From positions 1 through 64,000 of the forward strand of contig CAUQBH010000008.1 in NCBI GenBank assembly GCA_963516675.1: 64,000 bases of DNA. Reading direction: 5' to 3'. Of this stretch, positions 42,043 to 51,409 are shown piece after piece (positions within the stretch are counted from its first letter, which is position 1; every line of letters begins with the position of its first letter). A program made the translations under genes and the position numbers. The notes beneath the pieces were generated by a model that was not told the origin of the DNA, did not search any database, and saw nothing but the letters and a program-made list of their open reading frames with translations. The DNA comes from JABCPE02 sp963516675. Lineage in GTDB: Bacteria; Bacteroidota; Bacteroidia; Flavobacteriales; Weeksellaceae.

Positions 42043-42420
42043 TTACCGCTGCATGTTTTTCGCTTCTATGCTCAGTGTAGCGTGTGGAACGGCTTTCAGT
42101 CGCTCTTTGTCTATCAGTTTCCCTGTTACACGACAGATTCCATAGGTTTTGTTTTCTATACGGATAAGCGCATGTTTTAGGTCACGGATGAATTTTTCCT
42201 GTCTGCCGGCCAATATCGCATTTTGTTCTTTGCTGAGCGTTTCAGCTCCTTCTTCAAAGGCTTTGAATGTAGGCGAAGTATCATCTGTTCCGTTGTTTTG
42301 GTCATTGATGAAACTTTCTCTTAACAAGACTAAATCTTTCTCTGCTTTCTCTATTTTCTGCTGGATTATAGCCTTAAATTCCTGCAAATCAGCATCGCTG
42401 TACCTTGTTCTTTCTTCCAT
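42043..42420 (-). CDS. TraR/DksA family regulator, degenerate zinc finger
   Basis: 125 residues. A long coiled coil (residues ~10-50) as in DksA, with the acidic tip, followed by YGICRVTGKLIDKERLKAVP. Of the four zinc cysteines only one remains; the others are replaced, as is usual in Bacteroidota members. It probably binds the RNA polymerase secondary channel. It lies 38 bases after ileS. Confidence 0.88.
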   Translation of the reverse strand: MEERTRYSDADLQEFKAIIQQKIEKAEKDLVLLRESFINDQNNGTDDTSPTFKAFEEGAETLSKEQNAILAGRQEKFIRDLKHALIRIENKTYGICRVTGKLIDKERLKAVPHATLSIEAKNMQR

Positions 42421-42458
42421 TTTGTTATCAATTAGTCGTTTTTAGTTGTTTTAAATTT

Positions 42459-45400
42459 TTATACTCTGTTTATATTTATTTTGAAATATACATCATTGAT
42501 TTCTATTTCATCAGCTGGAGAAAGTGAATTCACAAACTTTATATTATTTGCCAATACTTCTGTAGAAATGTAAGAATTATTAGCATTGATTTCTGACTTA
42601 AACGGATTATTTTCCTCTAATTGTATAGAAATTCTATCCATCAGGTCAAAATCTTTATCTTTTCTAAGATTTTGGATACGGTTCACGAATTCTCTTGCCA
42701 CGCCTTCTGCTCTGAGTTCATCTGTTACAGTAAGGTCTAAAGCTACAGTTATCCTGCCCTCGCTGGTTACTGTCCATCCTGGGATGTCTTTGGTCAAGAT
42801 TTCCACATCATCGATGGTGATTTCATGTCCTGCGATGTTCATTTTCCCTTCTTTTTCAAGGGTTGCTATCTGTTCAGAGCTCATTGCAGAAATTTCTGCT
42901 CCCACAGCTTTCATATCTTTGCCTAGTTTTGCTCCCAGCACCTTAAAGTTAGGTTTGATTTGTTTCACAATCAGTGTAGAAGCCTCTTCAGCATTGATGA
43001 GCTGCAGTTCTTTTACATTTACTTCTTGTTTGATTAAATCCGCTACGGCTAAAATCTGGCTTTCAGTTTTCTTATCCAAAACAGGAATCATCACTTTTTG
43101 TAGTGGCTGGCGAACCTTGATATTTTCTTTCTTTCTTAATGAAAATACCATCGAAGTGATAGACTGCGCTAGATGAGTTTTCTCCACCAAATCTGTATCT
43201 ATTTTGCTTTCATCCACTACTGGGAAGTCTGACAAATGCACGCTTTCTGCCTTGTCTTTTCCTGTCACGGCATTTAGGTCCTGATACAGTCTGTCCATGA
43301 AGAACGGTGCTATCGGTGCAGAAAGTTTCGCCACAGTATCCAGACAAGTGTAAAGCGTCTGATAAGCAGAAATTTTGTCCTCTGTGTAGTCACCTTTCCA
43401 GAAACGGCGGCGGCAGAGTCTCACATACCAGTTAGACAAGTTATCATTCACGAAAGTATTTATGGCTCTTGCCACTTTCGTAGGTTCATAGTCTTCGTAG
43501 AAAGCCTTTACTTCTTTGATTAAGATATTTAATTCAGATAAAATCCATCGGTCAATCTCTGGTTTGTTCTGTACTTCTGCTTCTTCGTATTTAAAGCCGT
43601 CTACATTGGCATAAAGCGCAAAGAAAGAGTAAGTGTTATAAAGCGTTCCGAAGAATTTTCTACGAACTTCATCAATTCCTTCAATGTCAAATTTCAGGTT
43701 TTCCCACGGATTGGCATTAGAAATCATGTACCAGCGTGTAGCATCTGGGCCATATTTCGCCAAAGTTTCGAATGGGTCTACGGCATTGCCCAGTCTTTTA
43801 GACATTTTTTGTCCGTTTTTATCTAAAACTAATCCATTGGAAACCACATTTTTATAAGCCACAGAGTCAAAAACTGCTGTTGCAATCGCATGAAGCGTGT
43901 AGAACCAGCCACGCGTTTGGTCTACTCCCTCCGCTATGAAATCCGCAGGGTAAGCCTTGTTTTGGTCGATAAGTTCCTTATTTTCAAAAGGATAGTGCAG
44001 CTGAGCGTAAGGCATCGCACCAGAGTCAAACCAAACATCTATCAAGTCGCTTTCTCTCTTCATCGGTTTTCCGCTGTCAGACACTAAAATAATCTCATCC
44101 ACGATGTTCTTGTGAAGGTCTATTTTAGCGTAGTTTTCATTAGACATATTACCGATTTCAAAGCCTTTGAACGGATTTTCGGACATTAGTCCAGCAGCTA
44201 CGGATTTCTCTATTTCGTTGATTAGTTCTTCTACAGAACCAATGATTTTTTCCTCTTTCAAATCCTCTGTTCTCCAGATAGGAAGTGGAATTCCCCAGTA
44301 TCTAGAACGGGATAGATTCCAGTCGTTTACATTTTCCAGCCAGTTCGCGAAACGCCCTTCACCAGTAGCTTTCGGCTTCCAGTTGATGCCTTTGTTTAGT
44401 TCTACCAAACGATTTTTCACTTCGGTCATTTTCACAAACCAAGAATCCAATGGATAGTATAGGACTGGTTTGTCTGTTCTCCAGCAATGAGGGTAGGAGT
44501 GGCTGTATTTTTCTACCTTAAAGGCTTTATTTTCAGTTTTTAAAAGGATGGCAAGTTCCACATCCCAAGATTTTTCAGGAGCGGTGCCGTTATCGTAGTA
44601 TTCGTTTTTGATGTATTTTCCTGCAAAAAGTTCAGGAACATTTTCTCCTTTGATGAATTTTCCTTGTAAATCTACTAGAGGAACAAGGTTGTCATTTTCG
44701 TCTTTCACGAGCATCGGTGGAACGCCAGCTTCTTTCGCTACACGAGCATCATCCGCACCGAAAGTCGGCGCTGTATGCACGATTCCTGTTCCGTCCTCAG
44801 TAGTTACGAAATCTCCTACGATTACACGGAATGCTTTTTCAGGGTTTTCTGCTGGAAGGAACCACGGAACGAGCTGTTCGTAGGTGGTTTCCACCATATC
44901 AGAACCTTTGAATTCGGCTAAGATTTCGTATGGGATTTTCTTCTTGCTGTCGTTATTGTGATTGTTTTGGAACGAAGAAAATTCGCCTTCATCAGAAGTT
45001 TCAAAATATTTATTCCCAAATTGTTTATTTACCAATGCTTTAGCAAGGATAATATTAATTGGCTCAAAAGTATATTGATTGAAAGTTTTAACCAAAACAT
45101 AATCAATCTCCGCACCCACAGTCAGCGCCGTGTTAGAAGGCAATGTCCAAGGAGTAGTCGTCCAAGCAAGGATACTCAGATTTTCAGTATTTGAGATTTT
45201 AGACTGAAGAGCAGAGCCGAGTTTTTTTACTTTAAACTGAGCCACGATAGTCGTATCGCTTACATCTCGGTAAGTTCCTGGCTGATTGAGCTCGTGTGAA
45301 GAAAGTCCCGTTCCCGCCTTTGGAGAATACGGCTGGATGGTGTAGCCTTTGTAAAGCAATTTTTTATTGTAAAGTTGTTTCAGAAGCCACCAAACAGACT

Positions 45401-45872
45401 CCATATATTTCGGTTCGTAGGTGATGTATGGATTTTCTAAATCTACCCAGTAACCTATTTTTTTGGTAAGGTCATTCCAAATATCTGTGTAGCGCATCAC
45501 CGCATTACGACAGGCTTGGTTGTATTCTTCCACAGAGATTTTTTTACCGATATCTTCTTTGGTAATTCCAAGTTCTTTTTCCACGCCCAGTTCCACAGGA
45601 AGACCATGCGTGTCCCAGCCTGCTTTACGGAAAACCTGCTTACCATTTTGAGTTTGAAAACGGCAGAAAATATCCTTGATAGTCCTTGCCATCACATGGT
45701 GGATGCCTGGGAGACCATTGGCAGAAGGCGGCCCTTCGTAGAATACGAATTCTGGGTGTCCTTCGCGAATTTTTACAGACTTGTGGAAAGTATCATTATT
45801 ATGCCAAAACGCTGCTATGTTTTCTGCAACATTTATCAAATCAAGGTTCTTATATTCGTTGAATTTAGCCAT
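42459..45872 (-). CDS. ileS: Isoleucyl-tRNA synthetase, eukaryote-like type
   Basis: 1137 residues. Class I motifs: ANGLPGIHHVMARTIKD (the HIGH site, here GIHH) and KMSKRLGNAVDP. The segment GWDTHGLPVE, and the length, are those of the eukaryote-like (type 2) enzymes; E. coli has GWDCHGLPIE. It charges tRNA-Ile and edits valine in the CP1 domain. Type 2 enzymes are commonly resistant to mupirocin. It begins a seven-gene housekeeping run. Confidence 0.97.
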   Translation of the reverse strand: MAKFNEYKNLDLINVAENIAAFWHNNDTFHKSVKIREGHPEFVFYEGPPSANGLPGIHHVMARTIKDIFCRFQTQNGKQVFRKAGWDTHGLPVELGVEKELGITKEDIGKKISVEEYNQACRNAVMRYTDIWNDLTKKIGYWVDLENPYITYEPKYMESVWWLLKQLYNKKLLYKGYTIQPYSPKAGTGLSSHELNQPGTYRDVSDTTIVAQFKVKKLGSALQSKISNTENLSILAWTTTPWTLPSNTALTVGAEIDYVLVKTFNQYTFEPINIILAKALVNKQFGNKYFETSDEGEFSSFQNNHNNDSKKKIPYEILAEFKGSDMVETTYEQLVPWFLPAENPEKAFRVIVGDFVTTEDGTGIVHTAPTFGADDARVAKEAGVPPMLVKDENDNLVPLVDLQGKFIKGENVPELFAGKYIKNEYYDNGTAPEKSWDVELAILLKTENKAFKVEKYSHSYPHCWRTDKPVLYYPLDSWFVKMTEVKNRLVELNKGINWKPKATGEGRFANWLENVNDWNLSRSRYWGIPLPIWRTEDLKEEKIIGSVEELINEIEKSVAAGLMSENPFKGFEIGNMSNENYAKIDLHKNIVDEIILVSDSGKPMKRESDLIDVWFDSGAMPYAQLHYPFENKELIDQNKAYPADFIAEGVDQTRGWFYTLHAIATAVFDSVAYKNVVSNGLVLDKNGQKMSKRLGNAVDPFETLAKYGPDATRWYMISNANPWENLKFDIEGIDEVRRKFFGTLYNTYSFFALYANVDGFKYEEAEVQNKPEIDRWILSELNILIKEVKAFYEDYEPTKVARAINTFVNDNLSNWYVRLCRRRFWKGDYTEDKISAYQTLYTCLDTVAKLSAPIAPFFMDRLYQDLNAVTGKDKAESVHLSDFPVVDESKIDTDLVEKTHLAQSITSMVFSLRKKENIKVRQPLQKVMIPVLDKKTESQILAVADLIKQEVNVKELQLINAEEASTLIVKQIKPNFKVLGAKLGKDMKAVGAEISAMSSEQIATLEKEGKMNIAGHEITIDDVEILTKDIPGWTVTSEGRITVALDLTVTDELRAEGVAREFVNRIQNLRKDKDFDLMDRISIQLEENNPFKSEINANNSYISTEVLANNIKFVNSLSPADEIEINDVYFKININRV

Positions 45873-45953
45873 TTTCTTATCGTTTTTGTAAAAAATTTAG
45901 TTGCGAATATAATATTTTTTCGGAGAAAAAAGATATAATTTTGCAATAATTTT

Positions 45954-45984
45954 TTTGTCTTACCATAAAAAACTTATACTTTTG
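45954..45984 (+). promoter_or_regulatory. Promoter of the DUF3078-mutL run, probably leaderless
   Basis: TTTG (45954-45957), 19 bases, TACTTTTG (45977-45984), then CAACT and ATG at 45990. A full consensus match. A start 5-7 bases after the box falls on the start codon. Confidence 0.75.
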
Positions 45985-45989
45985 CAACT

Positions 45990-47096
45990 ATGGTAAAAAA
46001 AATACTCATTTCTCTGTTATTCAGCATTTCAGTGATAGGATTTGCTCAGAAAAATCCATTGAAATACAAGATAGATTCCATCAATCAGAAAAAATGGGAT
46101 TCTACCACAGTCAATTTGGATAGTCTGAACACTCCCAAGCTGGTAAAACTGAATATAAAAAAGAAGGATACCATTATCCTTAGAAATCAGGAGGATAAGC
46201 AGGGCGAGCTTCCTGTGACGCCGTATTTACTCATGAACACTTATCGTGAGAGGTCTTGGTTTTTCTATGGACAGAACAACTTGATTTTCAATCAGTCTTC
46301 CTATTCCAACTGGAACACGGGGGGAGATAACAGCATTGGTATTATCGGTAGGATAGATTATTCATTGATTTACAAAAACGGAAAGCATTTTTGGGATACT
46401 CATGCGAAGATGGGCTATGGGATGGTTTCTGACAGAAAAGAAGAACTCAGAAAAACAGAAGATTACCTCAATGTTTCTTCTGACTATGGCTATGATTTGG
46501 GTAGCCAGTATTACCTTTCTACAGGGTTTCAGTTTTTGTCTCAGTTTTCGCCAGGATACTATTATTCTTCAGGGAAAAAAGTGAAATTTGAGGATAGAAT
46601 TTCGCGATTTATGGCACCAGGGTATTTGAATGTTGGTTTTGGGGTTTTGTATAATCCGAAGGAGAATTTCCAAGTGATACTCAGACCTATCAATGCTAAA
46701 CTAACTTTCGTGCTGGATAAGCATCTTCAGAAAAAAGGAAAATACGGGCTGGAACACGATGGACAGAGCATAAAAACCGAAATGGGAGCCATGCTCAATG
46801 TAATCCATCGTTGGAAGATTTATAAAGATATTTATTTTACCAATCAGCTGAATTTATTTAGCAGCTACACTTCTCACCCTGAAAGAGTGGATATCGCATA
46901 CACAGGGACATTGAGCTTGAAATTTAATAAATTCATAACCACTACATTTAATATTGATTTGGTCTACGACCACGACCAAGTGCAGAAAATCCAAATGAAG
47001 CAGGTTTTAGGTGTGGGTATTTACTATAAATTAGGAGTAGAAAACAAAGAAAGAAACATCAGAAAAGATAAAATAAATAAAGTAAAACCTTTCTAA
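45990..47096 (+). CDS. DUF3078 outer-membrane-like protein
   Basis: 368 residues with a signal peptide ending VIGFAQ. The rest is beta-rich: FFYGQNNLIFNQSSYSNWNT, GGDNSIGIIGRIDYSL, then alternating strands to the C-terminus. This is the DUF3078 family of Bacteroidota, thought to be an outer-membrane beta-barrel. Function unknown. Its stop is one base before the mutL ATG, and the promoter directly precedes its own ATG. Confidence 0.85.
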   Translation: MVKKILISLLFSISVIGFAQKNPLKYKIDSINQKKWDSTTVNLDSLNTPKLVKLNIKKKDTIILRNQEDKQGELPVTPYLLMNTYRERSWFFYGQNNLIFNQSSYSNWNTGGDNSIGIIGRIDYSLIYKNGKHFWDTHAKMGYGMVSDRKEELRKTEDYLNVSSDYGYDLGSQYYLSTGFQFLSQFSPGYYYSSGKKVKFEDRISRFMAPGYLNVGFGVLYNPKENFQVILRPINAKLTFVLDKHLQKKGKYGLEHDGQSIKTEMGAMLNVIHRWKIYKDIYFTNQLNLFSSYTSHPERVDIAYTGTLSLKFNKFITTTFNIDLVYDHDQVQKIQMKQVLGVGIYYKLGVENKERNIRKDKINKVKPF

Positions 47097-47097
47097 A

Positions 47098-48864
47098 ATG
47101 TCAGATATTATTCAGCTTTTGCCAGACTATGTTGCCAACCAGATTGCGGCGGGAGAAGTGGTGCAGAGACCTGCTTCCGTAGTGAAAGAACTGCTGGAAA
47201 ATGCCATAGATGCGAAGGCTAGTAAGGTGGAACTTATCATAAGGGACGCTGGAAAAAATCTGATACAGGTAGTAGATGACGGCATAGGAATGTCCGAAAC
47301 TGATGCCAGAATGGCCTTTGAAAGGCATGCGACTTCTAAAATCCGTACCACAGAAGATATTTTTAAGATATCGAGCAAAGGATTTAGGGGAGAGGCTCTG
47401 GCATCCATAGCGGCAGTGGCGCAGGTGGAGCTGAGGACTAAAAAACAAAATGCTGAAATAGGGACAAACATCTACATAGAAGGGGGAGAGTTAGAATTTC
47501 AAGAGCCTATTCAGACTGCTGAAGGCTCTAATTTTTTGGTGAAAAACCTGTTCTACAATGTTCCTGCAAGAAGAAAATTCTTGAAGAAGGATAATGTAGA
47601 ATTTCGGCATATTATAGATGAATTTCATCGTGTGGCGCTGGCGCATGAGCAGATAGAATTTTCTCTTTATCATAATGATGAAGAGATATTTAAGCTCAGA
47701 AAGGCGAATTTGTCCCAGAGAATAGTAGATATTTTTGGGCGAAAACTTCAGCCGCTGTTGGTTCCTGTGAAGGAAGATTTGGGCTGGGTGAAATTGGACG
47801 GATTTGTCGCAAAACCAGAAGGCGCGAAGAAAACCAGAGGCGAGCAGTTTTTCTTTGTCAATGGAAGGTTTTTCAGAAGTGCTTATTTTAATCGAGCTGT
47901 TCAGGAGGCCTTTGAGGGGCTGCTGGCGCCCGCTTATATTCCGACATTTTTCCTGTATCTGGAGCTTGACCCAGAAAAAATAGATGTTAATATCCACCCG
48001 CAGAAAACGGAAGTGAAATTCGAGGATGAGCACCTTATATACGCTTTAATTCGTTCTACGATTAAGCGTTCACTGGGGATTTATAACATCGCACCTTCAT
48101 TGGATTTTGACAGAGACCCGCAGAAAGATATTTTTGCAGGAATTTCATCCAAAACGAATGCTTCATCGCAGTTTACTGATATTAAAGTAGATAGAAATTA
48201 TAATCCTTTTCAGTCTGAAAAAAATACAGATGTGAAAATGGTGAATTTAGGGGAAATGTATCAGCCTAATATTCAGGCGGAACCCTCGAAACTCAATGCG
48301 CTTTTTGAGGATGATGATTTTGATGAAGAGCTGATGAGGCTGCCTAATGGATATTGGCTTTATAACCGTGGAGACAAGACTTTGATGCTGAATATGGAGC
48401 GTATTTATGCTTTGGTTTTAGCGGATAAAAAGAAACAAGTTCCGAAAGAAAAAGTAGGGCAGACGCTTCTTTTTTCACTGGAATACCACCTTAATGAGAT
48501 GGAAAAAATAAAATACTCTTCCATCAAAAAATACCTCCCAGAACTGGGATTTGATATTGTTTTAGATAGGGATAATGTTTTGAAAATCAGCGCTATTCCA
48601 GTTGGGCTGAATGAAACCAAAGTAATGGAATTTTTGGAACGGATTTTTGAAATATTGGACTACAAAACGGAGGAGGATTTTATGAACCACTATGAGGAAC
48701 AATGGATAAAGGTGCAGACAAGATTTAGCTGTAATTTCCTATACAAAACTGATGTAGAAGAACTTATCAAGGAATATATACAGATAGGTTTTTCGCAGTA
48801 TCTTCCAGATGGGCGAAGATGTTATTTGGAGCTGCCTTTGGAAGAGCTGAAAAATAAATTTTAA
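47098..48864 (+). CDS. mutL: DNA mismatch repair protein MutL
   Basis: 588 residues. GHKL ATPase: IAAGEVVQRPASVVKELLEN, DDGIGMSETDARMAFERHATSK and FRGEALASIAAVAQ. The C-terminal dimerisation domain contains FDIVLDRDNVLKISAIPVG. It links MutS recognition to strand removal. The EA(X)2 endonuclease motif region was not identified with certainty. Co-transcribed with DUF3078 and the rhomboid gene. Confidence 0.97.
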   Translation: MSDIIQLLPDYVANQIAAGEVVQRPASVVKELLENAIDAKASKVELIIRDAGKNLIQVVDDGIGMSETDARMAFERHATSKIRTTEDIFKISSKGFRGEALASIAAVAQVELRTKKQNAEIGTNIYIEGGELEFQEPIQTAEGSNFLVKNLFYNVPARRKFLKKDNVEFRHIIDEFHRVALAHEQIEFSLYHNDEEIFKLRKANLSQRIVDIFGRKLQPLLVPVKEDLGWVKLDGFVAKPEGAKKTRGEQFFFVNGRFFRSAYFNRAVQEAFEGLLAPAYIPTFFLYLELDPEKIDVNIHPQKTEVKFEDEHLIYALIRSTIKRSLGIYNIAPSLDFDRDPQKDIFAGISSKTNASSQFTDIKVDRNYNPFQSEKNTDVKMVNLGEMYQPNIQAEPSKLNALFEDDDFDEELMRLPNGYWLYNRGDKTLMLNMERIYALVLADKKKQVPKEKVGQTLLFSLEYHLNEMEKIKYSSIKKYLPELGFDIVLDRDNVLKISAIPVGLNETKVMEFLERIFEILDYKTEEDFMNHYEEQWIKVQTRFSCNFLYKTDVEELIKEYIQIGFSQYLPDGRRCYLELPLEELKNKF

Positions 48865-48888
48865 TAAAAACAACCAGAAAATAGACAA

Positions 48889-49602
48889 ATGAACGCAATA
48901 CCAGTTACTAGAAATATCATTATCATAAATGTTCTTTTGTATGCCGTTACGGAGTTACTATATCCTGACCTAAGATACCAGCTGGCAGCCTATATGCCTA
49001 CATCACCGCTATTTCATTCGTGGCAGATATTTACCCATATGTTTATGCATGGTTCTCTGATGCATTTGCTTTTCAATATGTTTACTTTATGGAGTTTTGG
49101 GAGTATTTTGGAGCAGGCGCTGGGTGGAAGGCATTTTGCGATTCTTTATTTCTTATCGGGGCTGGGGTCATTTATTTTATTTAATTTTTGGAATTATTAT
49201 CAAGTTTATGACTTGACTCAGGCTTTGTTACAGCAGGGAGTAGATGTTCGGGAAATTTATCTAAATGTAGGGAAACCTTTCGTTGAGAAATCTTTGATAG
49301 AATCTAAGGAGGCACATTCGCTGAAGGATTATCTTTCAATGCCTATGCTGGGCGCTTCTGGGGCTATTTTTGGGGCAGTGGCAGGTTTTGGGACATTGTT
49401 TCCTGATGCGAAGATAAGCCTGATGTTTATTCCATACCCTATAAAGGCTAAATATCTGCTGCCTATAGTGATACTTATTTCGGCTTATCTTGGGATAAGA
49501 CAGTTTGAATGGGATAATGTGGCGCACTTTGCTCATATTGGTGGAGCTTTGGTGGGCTGGCTTATGATTAGAAACTGGAAAGCGAACCGAAACATTAGGT
49601 AA
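48889..49602 (+). CDS. Rhomboid family intramembrane serine protease
   Basis: 237 residues with six or seven membrane helices. The catalytic pair is Ser157 in GASGAIFG and His216 in AHFAHIGG. The conserved HMFMHGSLMHLLFNM of loop L1 is also present. It cuts single-pass membrane proteins near the outer face. PID-CTERM-type substrates in some groups use a rhomboid-like sorting enzyme; a link to the gene at 1843 is only a thought. Confidence 0.93.
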   Translation: MNAIPVTRNIIIINVLLYAVTELLYPDLRYQLAAYMPTSPLFHSWQIFTHMFMHGSLMHLLFNMFTLWSFGSILEQALGGRHFAILYFLSGLGSFILFNFWNYYQVYDLTQALLQQGVDVREIYLNVGKPFVEKSLIESKEAHSLKDYLSMPMLGASGAIFGAVAGFGTLFPDAKISLMFIPYPIKAKYLLPIVILISAYLGIRQFEWDNVAHFAHIGGALVGWLMIRNWKANRNIR

Positions 49603-49603
49603 A

Positions 49604-50584
49604 ATGGGCGTTTTTAGGAAACTTTTATTTATAGGGCATATATTAGTCTTGCTTCTTCTTTTAGGGGCAAGTCTTAATGCTTACATTTCTCCGAGTAAGT
49701 TTGTGTTTCTCAATTTGTTGTCGCTTATTTTTCCTATTTTGCTGATTGTACATGCTGTTTTTACTTTGTTTTGGTTGATAAGCAAGCGAAATAGGGCTTT
49801 TGTCTTTTTAATTGGTTCTATTTTCTTGATTTCTCCTGTGCAAAGGTGGTTGAACTATACTTCTTCATCAAGTGAAAACGCAGATGTGAAAGTGATGACC
49901 TACAATACCAAAACCATAGAGCCAGAGAAAACAGAATTTCTAAATCAGCAGCAGGTGGATGTTCTGCTATTGCAGGAAAGTGGCTGGGGAGAGAGTAAAA
50001 GGTATGAACTTTCTAATTTTAAACATCGTGCAAATTCGGAAATAGTCAGTATTTATTCCAAATTTCCTATTCTCAGCCAAAAGCATGTTTCTACTAGCAG
50101 CATAGGGCATGCACTCTGTGCAGATATAGCAGTGAGGGACAAAGTTATCCGCTTTATTACGGTGTATTTGGAGCCTTTCCAGCTGACCAAAGACATGATA
50201 AAGCCAACCTATGAACTCGCTGAAAATGAGAATAAACTCAGTGCTTTGCTGAGGAAATTCCTTCCTGTTTTTAAAATCCACCAAAACCAAATTCAAGAGA
50301 TTAAAAAACTCATCACAGAATCTCCATATCCAGTTGTTTTAGGAGGAGATTTTAATGCCATGCCCAGCTCTTATGAATATTATCAAATTTCTGAAAGCCT
50401 CACAGATGCCTTCGTAGAGGCGGGAAACGGAAGTGCGACGAGTTTTCATGATTATAAATTTCCTATAAGAATAGATTATATTTTTTCTTCAAAATCTCTG
50501 AAAGCCGTGAATTATTTCGTGAATCGAGAAATAGGCTATTCTGACCATTATCCTGTTTTTGCAGATTTTCATTTTGAGAAATAA
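49604..50584 (+). CDS. Membrane-bound EEP-type nuclease/phosphatase
   Basis: 326 residues. Three membrane helices in the first ~90 residues are followed by an exonuclease-endonuclease-phosphatase domain: VMTYNTKTIEP, VLLLQESGWGES (metal Glu), VVLGGDFNAMPSSYEY, and GYSDHYPVFADF at the end. The substrate (DNA, phospholipid or other) cannot be told. One base after the rhomboid gene; the pair is common in flavobacteria. Confidence 0.88.
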   Translation: MGVFRKLLFIGHILVLLLLLGASLNAYISPSKFVFLNLLSLIFPILLIVHAVFTLFWLISKRNRAFVFLIGSIFLISPVQRWLNYTSSSSENADVKVMTYNTKTIEPEKTEFLNQQQVDVLLLQESGWGESKRYELSNFKHRANSEIVSIYSKFPILSQKHVSTSSIGHALCADIAVRDKVIRFITVYLEPFQLTKDMIKPTYELAENENKLSALLRKFLPVFKIHQNQIQEIKKLITESPYPVVLGGDFNAMPSSYEYYQISESLTDAFVEAGNGSATSFHDYKFPIRIDYIFSSKSLKAVNYFVNREIGYSDHYPVFADFHFEK

Positions 50585-50668
50585 GGGATAATTGATAAAC
50601 ATTGTTTTTACTTTAAATCAAGTTTTAAAATTTTTCTTTCATGAAATTTTTTATTATACTTGTAATTT

Positions 50669-50676
50669 TACTTTTG
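50669..50676 (+). promoter_or_regulatory. Minus-7 box of pcm
   Basis: TACTTTTG, 36 bases before the ATG at 50713. No TTTG at the expected minus-33 distance. Confidence 0.4.
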
Positions 50677-50712
50677 GGTATCAGCAAAAACATTTTTAAT
50701 AATTATAAGTGA

Positions 50713-51363
50713 ATGAAAGACAGCTTCATACATAGAGGGAAAAGGAAACTGATGGTGGAATATCTTCGGGATTCGATGAAAATACAGGATACAAGGACTT
50801 TGGAGGCTATGAATTCCGTGCCTCGTCATCTCTTTTTAGAAAGTGTTTTTGTAGATTTTGCCTATGAAGACAGAGCTTTTCCTATCGCTGCCAATCAGAC
50901 TATTTCCCATCCTTCCACAGTCGCAAAACAGACGGAATTACTCCAAGTAAAACCAGGTGAAAAAATTCTAGAAATAGGAACAGGAAGCGGCTATCAGACG
51001 GCTGTTTTGGTAAATATGAAAGCTGAGGTGTATACCATAGAACGACAAAAAGATTTGTACGATTTTTCTACAAAAATTTTAGCTAAAATTCATCATCAGC
51101 CTGTATATCAGGTTTTTGGCGATGGATTTGCTGGGCTTCCAGAGTTTGCTCCGTTTGATAAAATCTTGGTTACCTGCGGTGCAGAGGAATTGCCTTTGGA
51201 GCTTTTGAGACAATTAAAAGTCGGTGGATTTATGATTATTCCACTCGGAAAGTTAGAAGAGCAGATTCTTACAAAATTCACAAAAGTCTCTGAAAATCAC
51301 ATAGAAAAAGAAGAATTCGGAGCGTATAAATTTGTCCCAATGCTGGGCAGTACCAATCAATAA
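50713..51363 (+). CDS. pcm: Protein-L-isoaspartate O-methyltransferase
   Basis: 216 residues. SAM site VKPGEKILEIGTGSGYQTAVL, upstream signature AANQTISHPSTVAKQTELL and the post-motif ILVTCGAEELPLEL are diagnostic. It methylates isoaspartyl residues in aged proteins to start their repair. The bidirectional terminator follows directly. Confidence 0.96.
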   Translation: MKDSFIHRGKRKLMVEYLRDSMKIQDTRTLEAMNSVPRHLFLESVFVDFAYEDRAFPIAANQTISHPSTVAKQTELLQVKPGEKILEIGTGSGYQTAVLVNMKAEVYTIERQKDLYDFSTKILAKIHHQPVYQVFGDGFAGLPEFAPFDKILVTCGAEELPLELLRQLKVGGFMIIPLGKLEEQILTKFTKVSENHIEKEEFGAYKFVPMLGSTNQ

Positions 51364-51391
51364 AAAAGTCCTTTCTAATATCAGAAAGGAC
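51362..51391. terminator. Bidirectional terminator between pcm and the M3 peptidase
   Basis: Stem GTCCTTTCT (51368-51376) with AGAAAGGAC (51383-51391), 6-base loop, with an A run on the left (51362-51367) and an ATTTTATTTG tract on the right. It serves both convergent genes. Confidence 0.85.
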
Positions 51392-51409
51392 ATTTTATTT
51401 GTATTTAAA

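Noticed and set aside
50641..50712. 23-codon hydrophobic ORF ending just before pcm
   Set aside because: It contains the likely minus-7 box of pcm, is very short and low in complexity, and has no recognisable signal.
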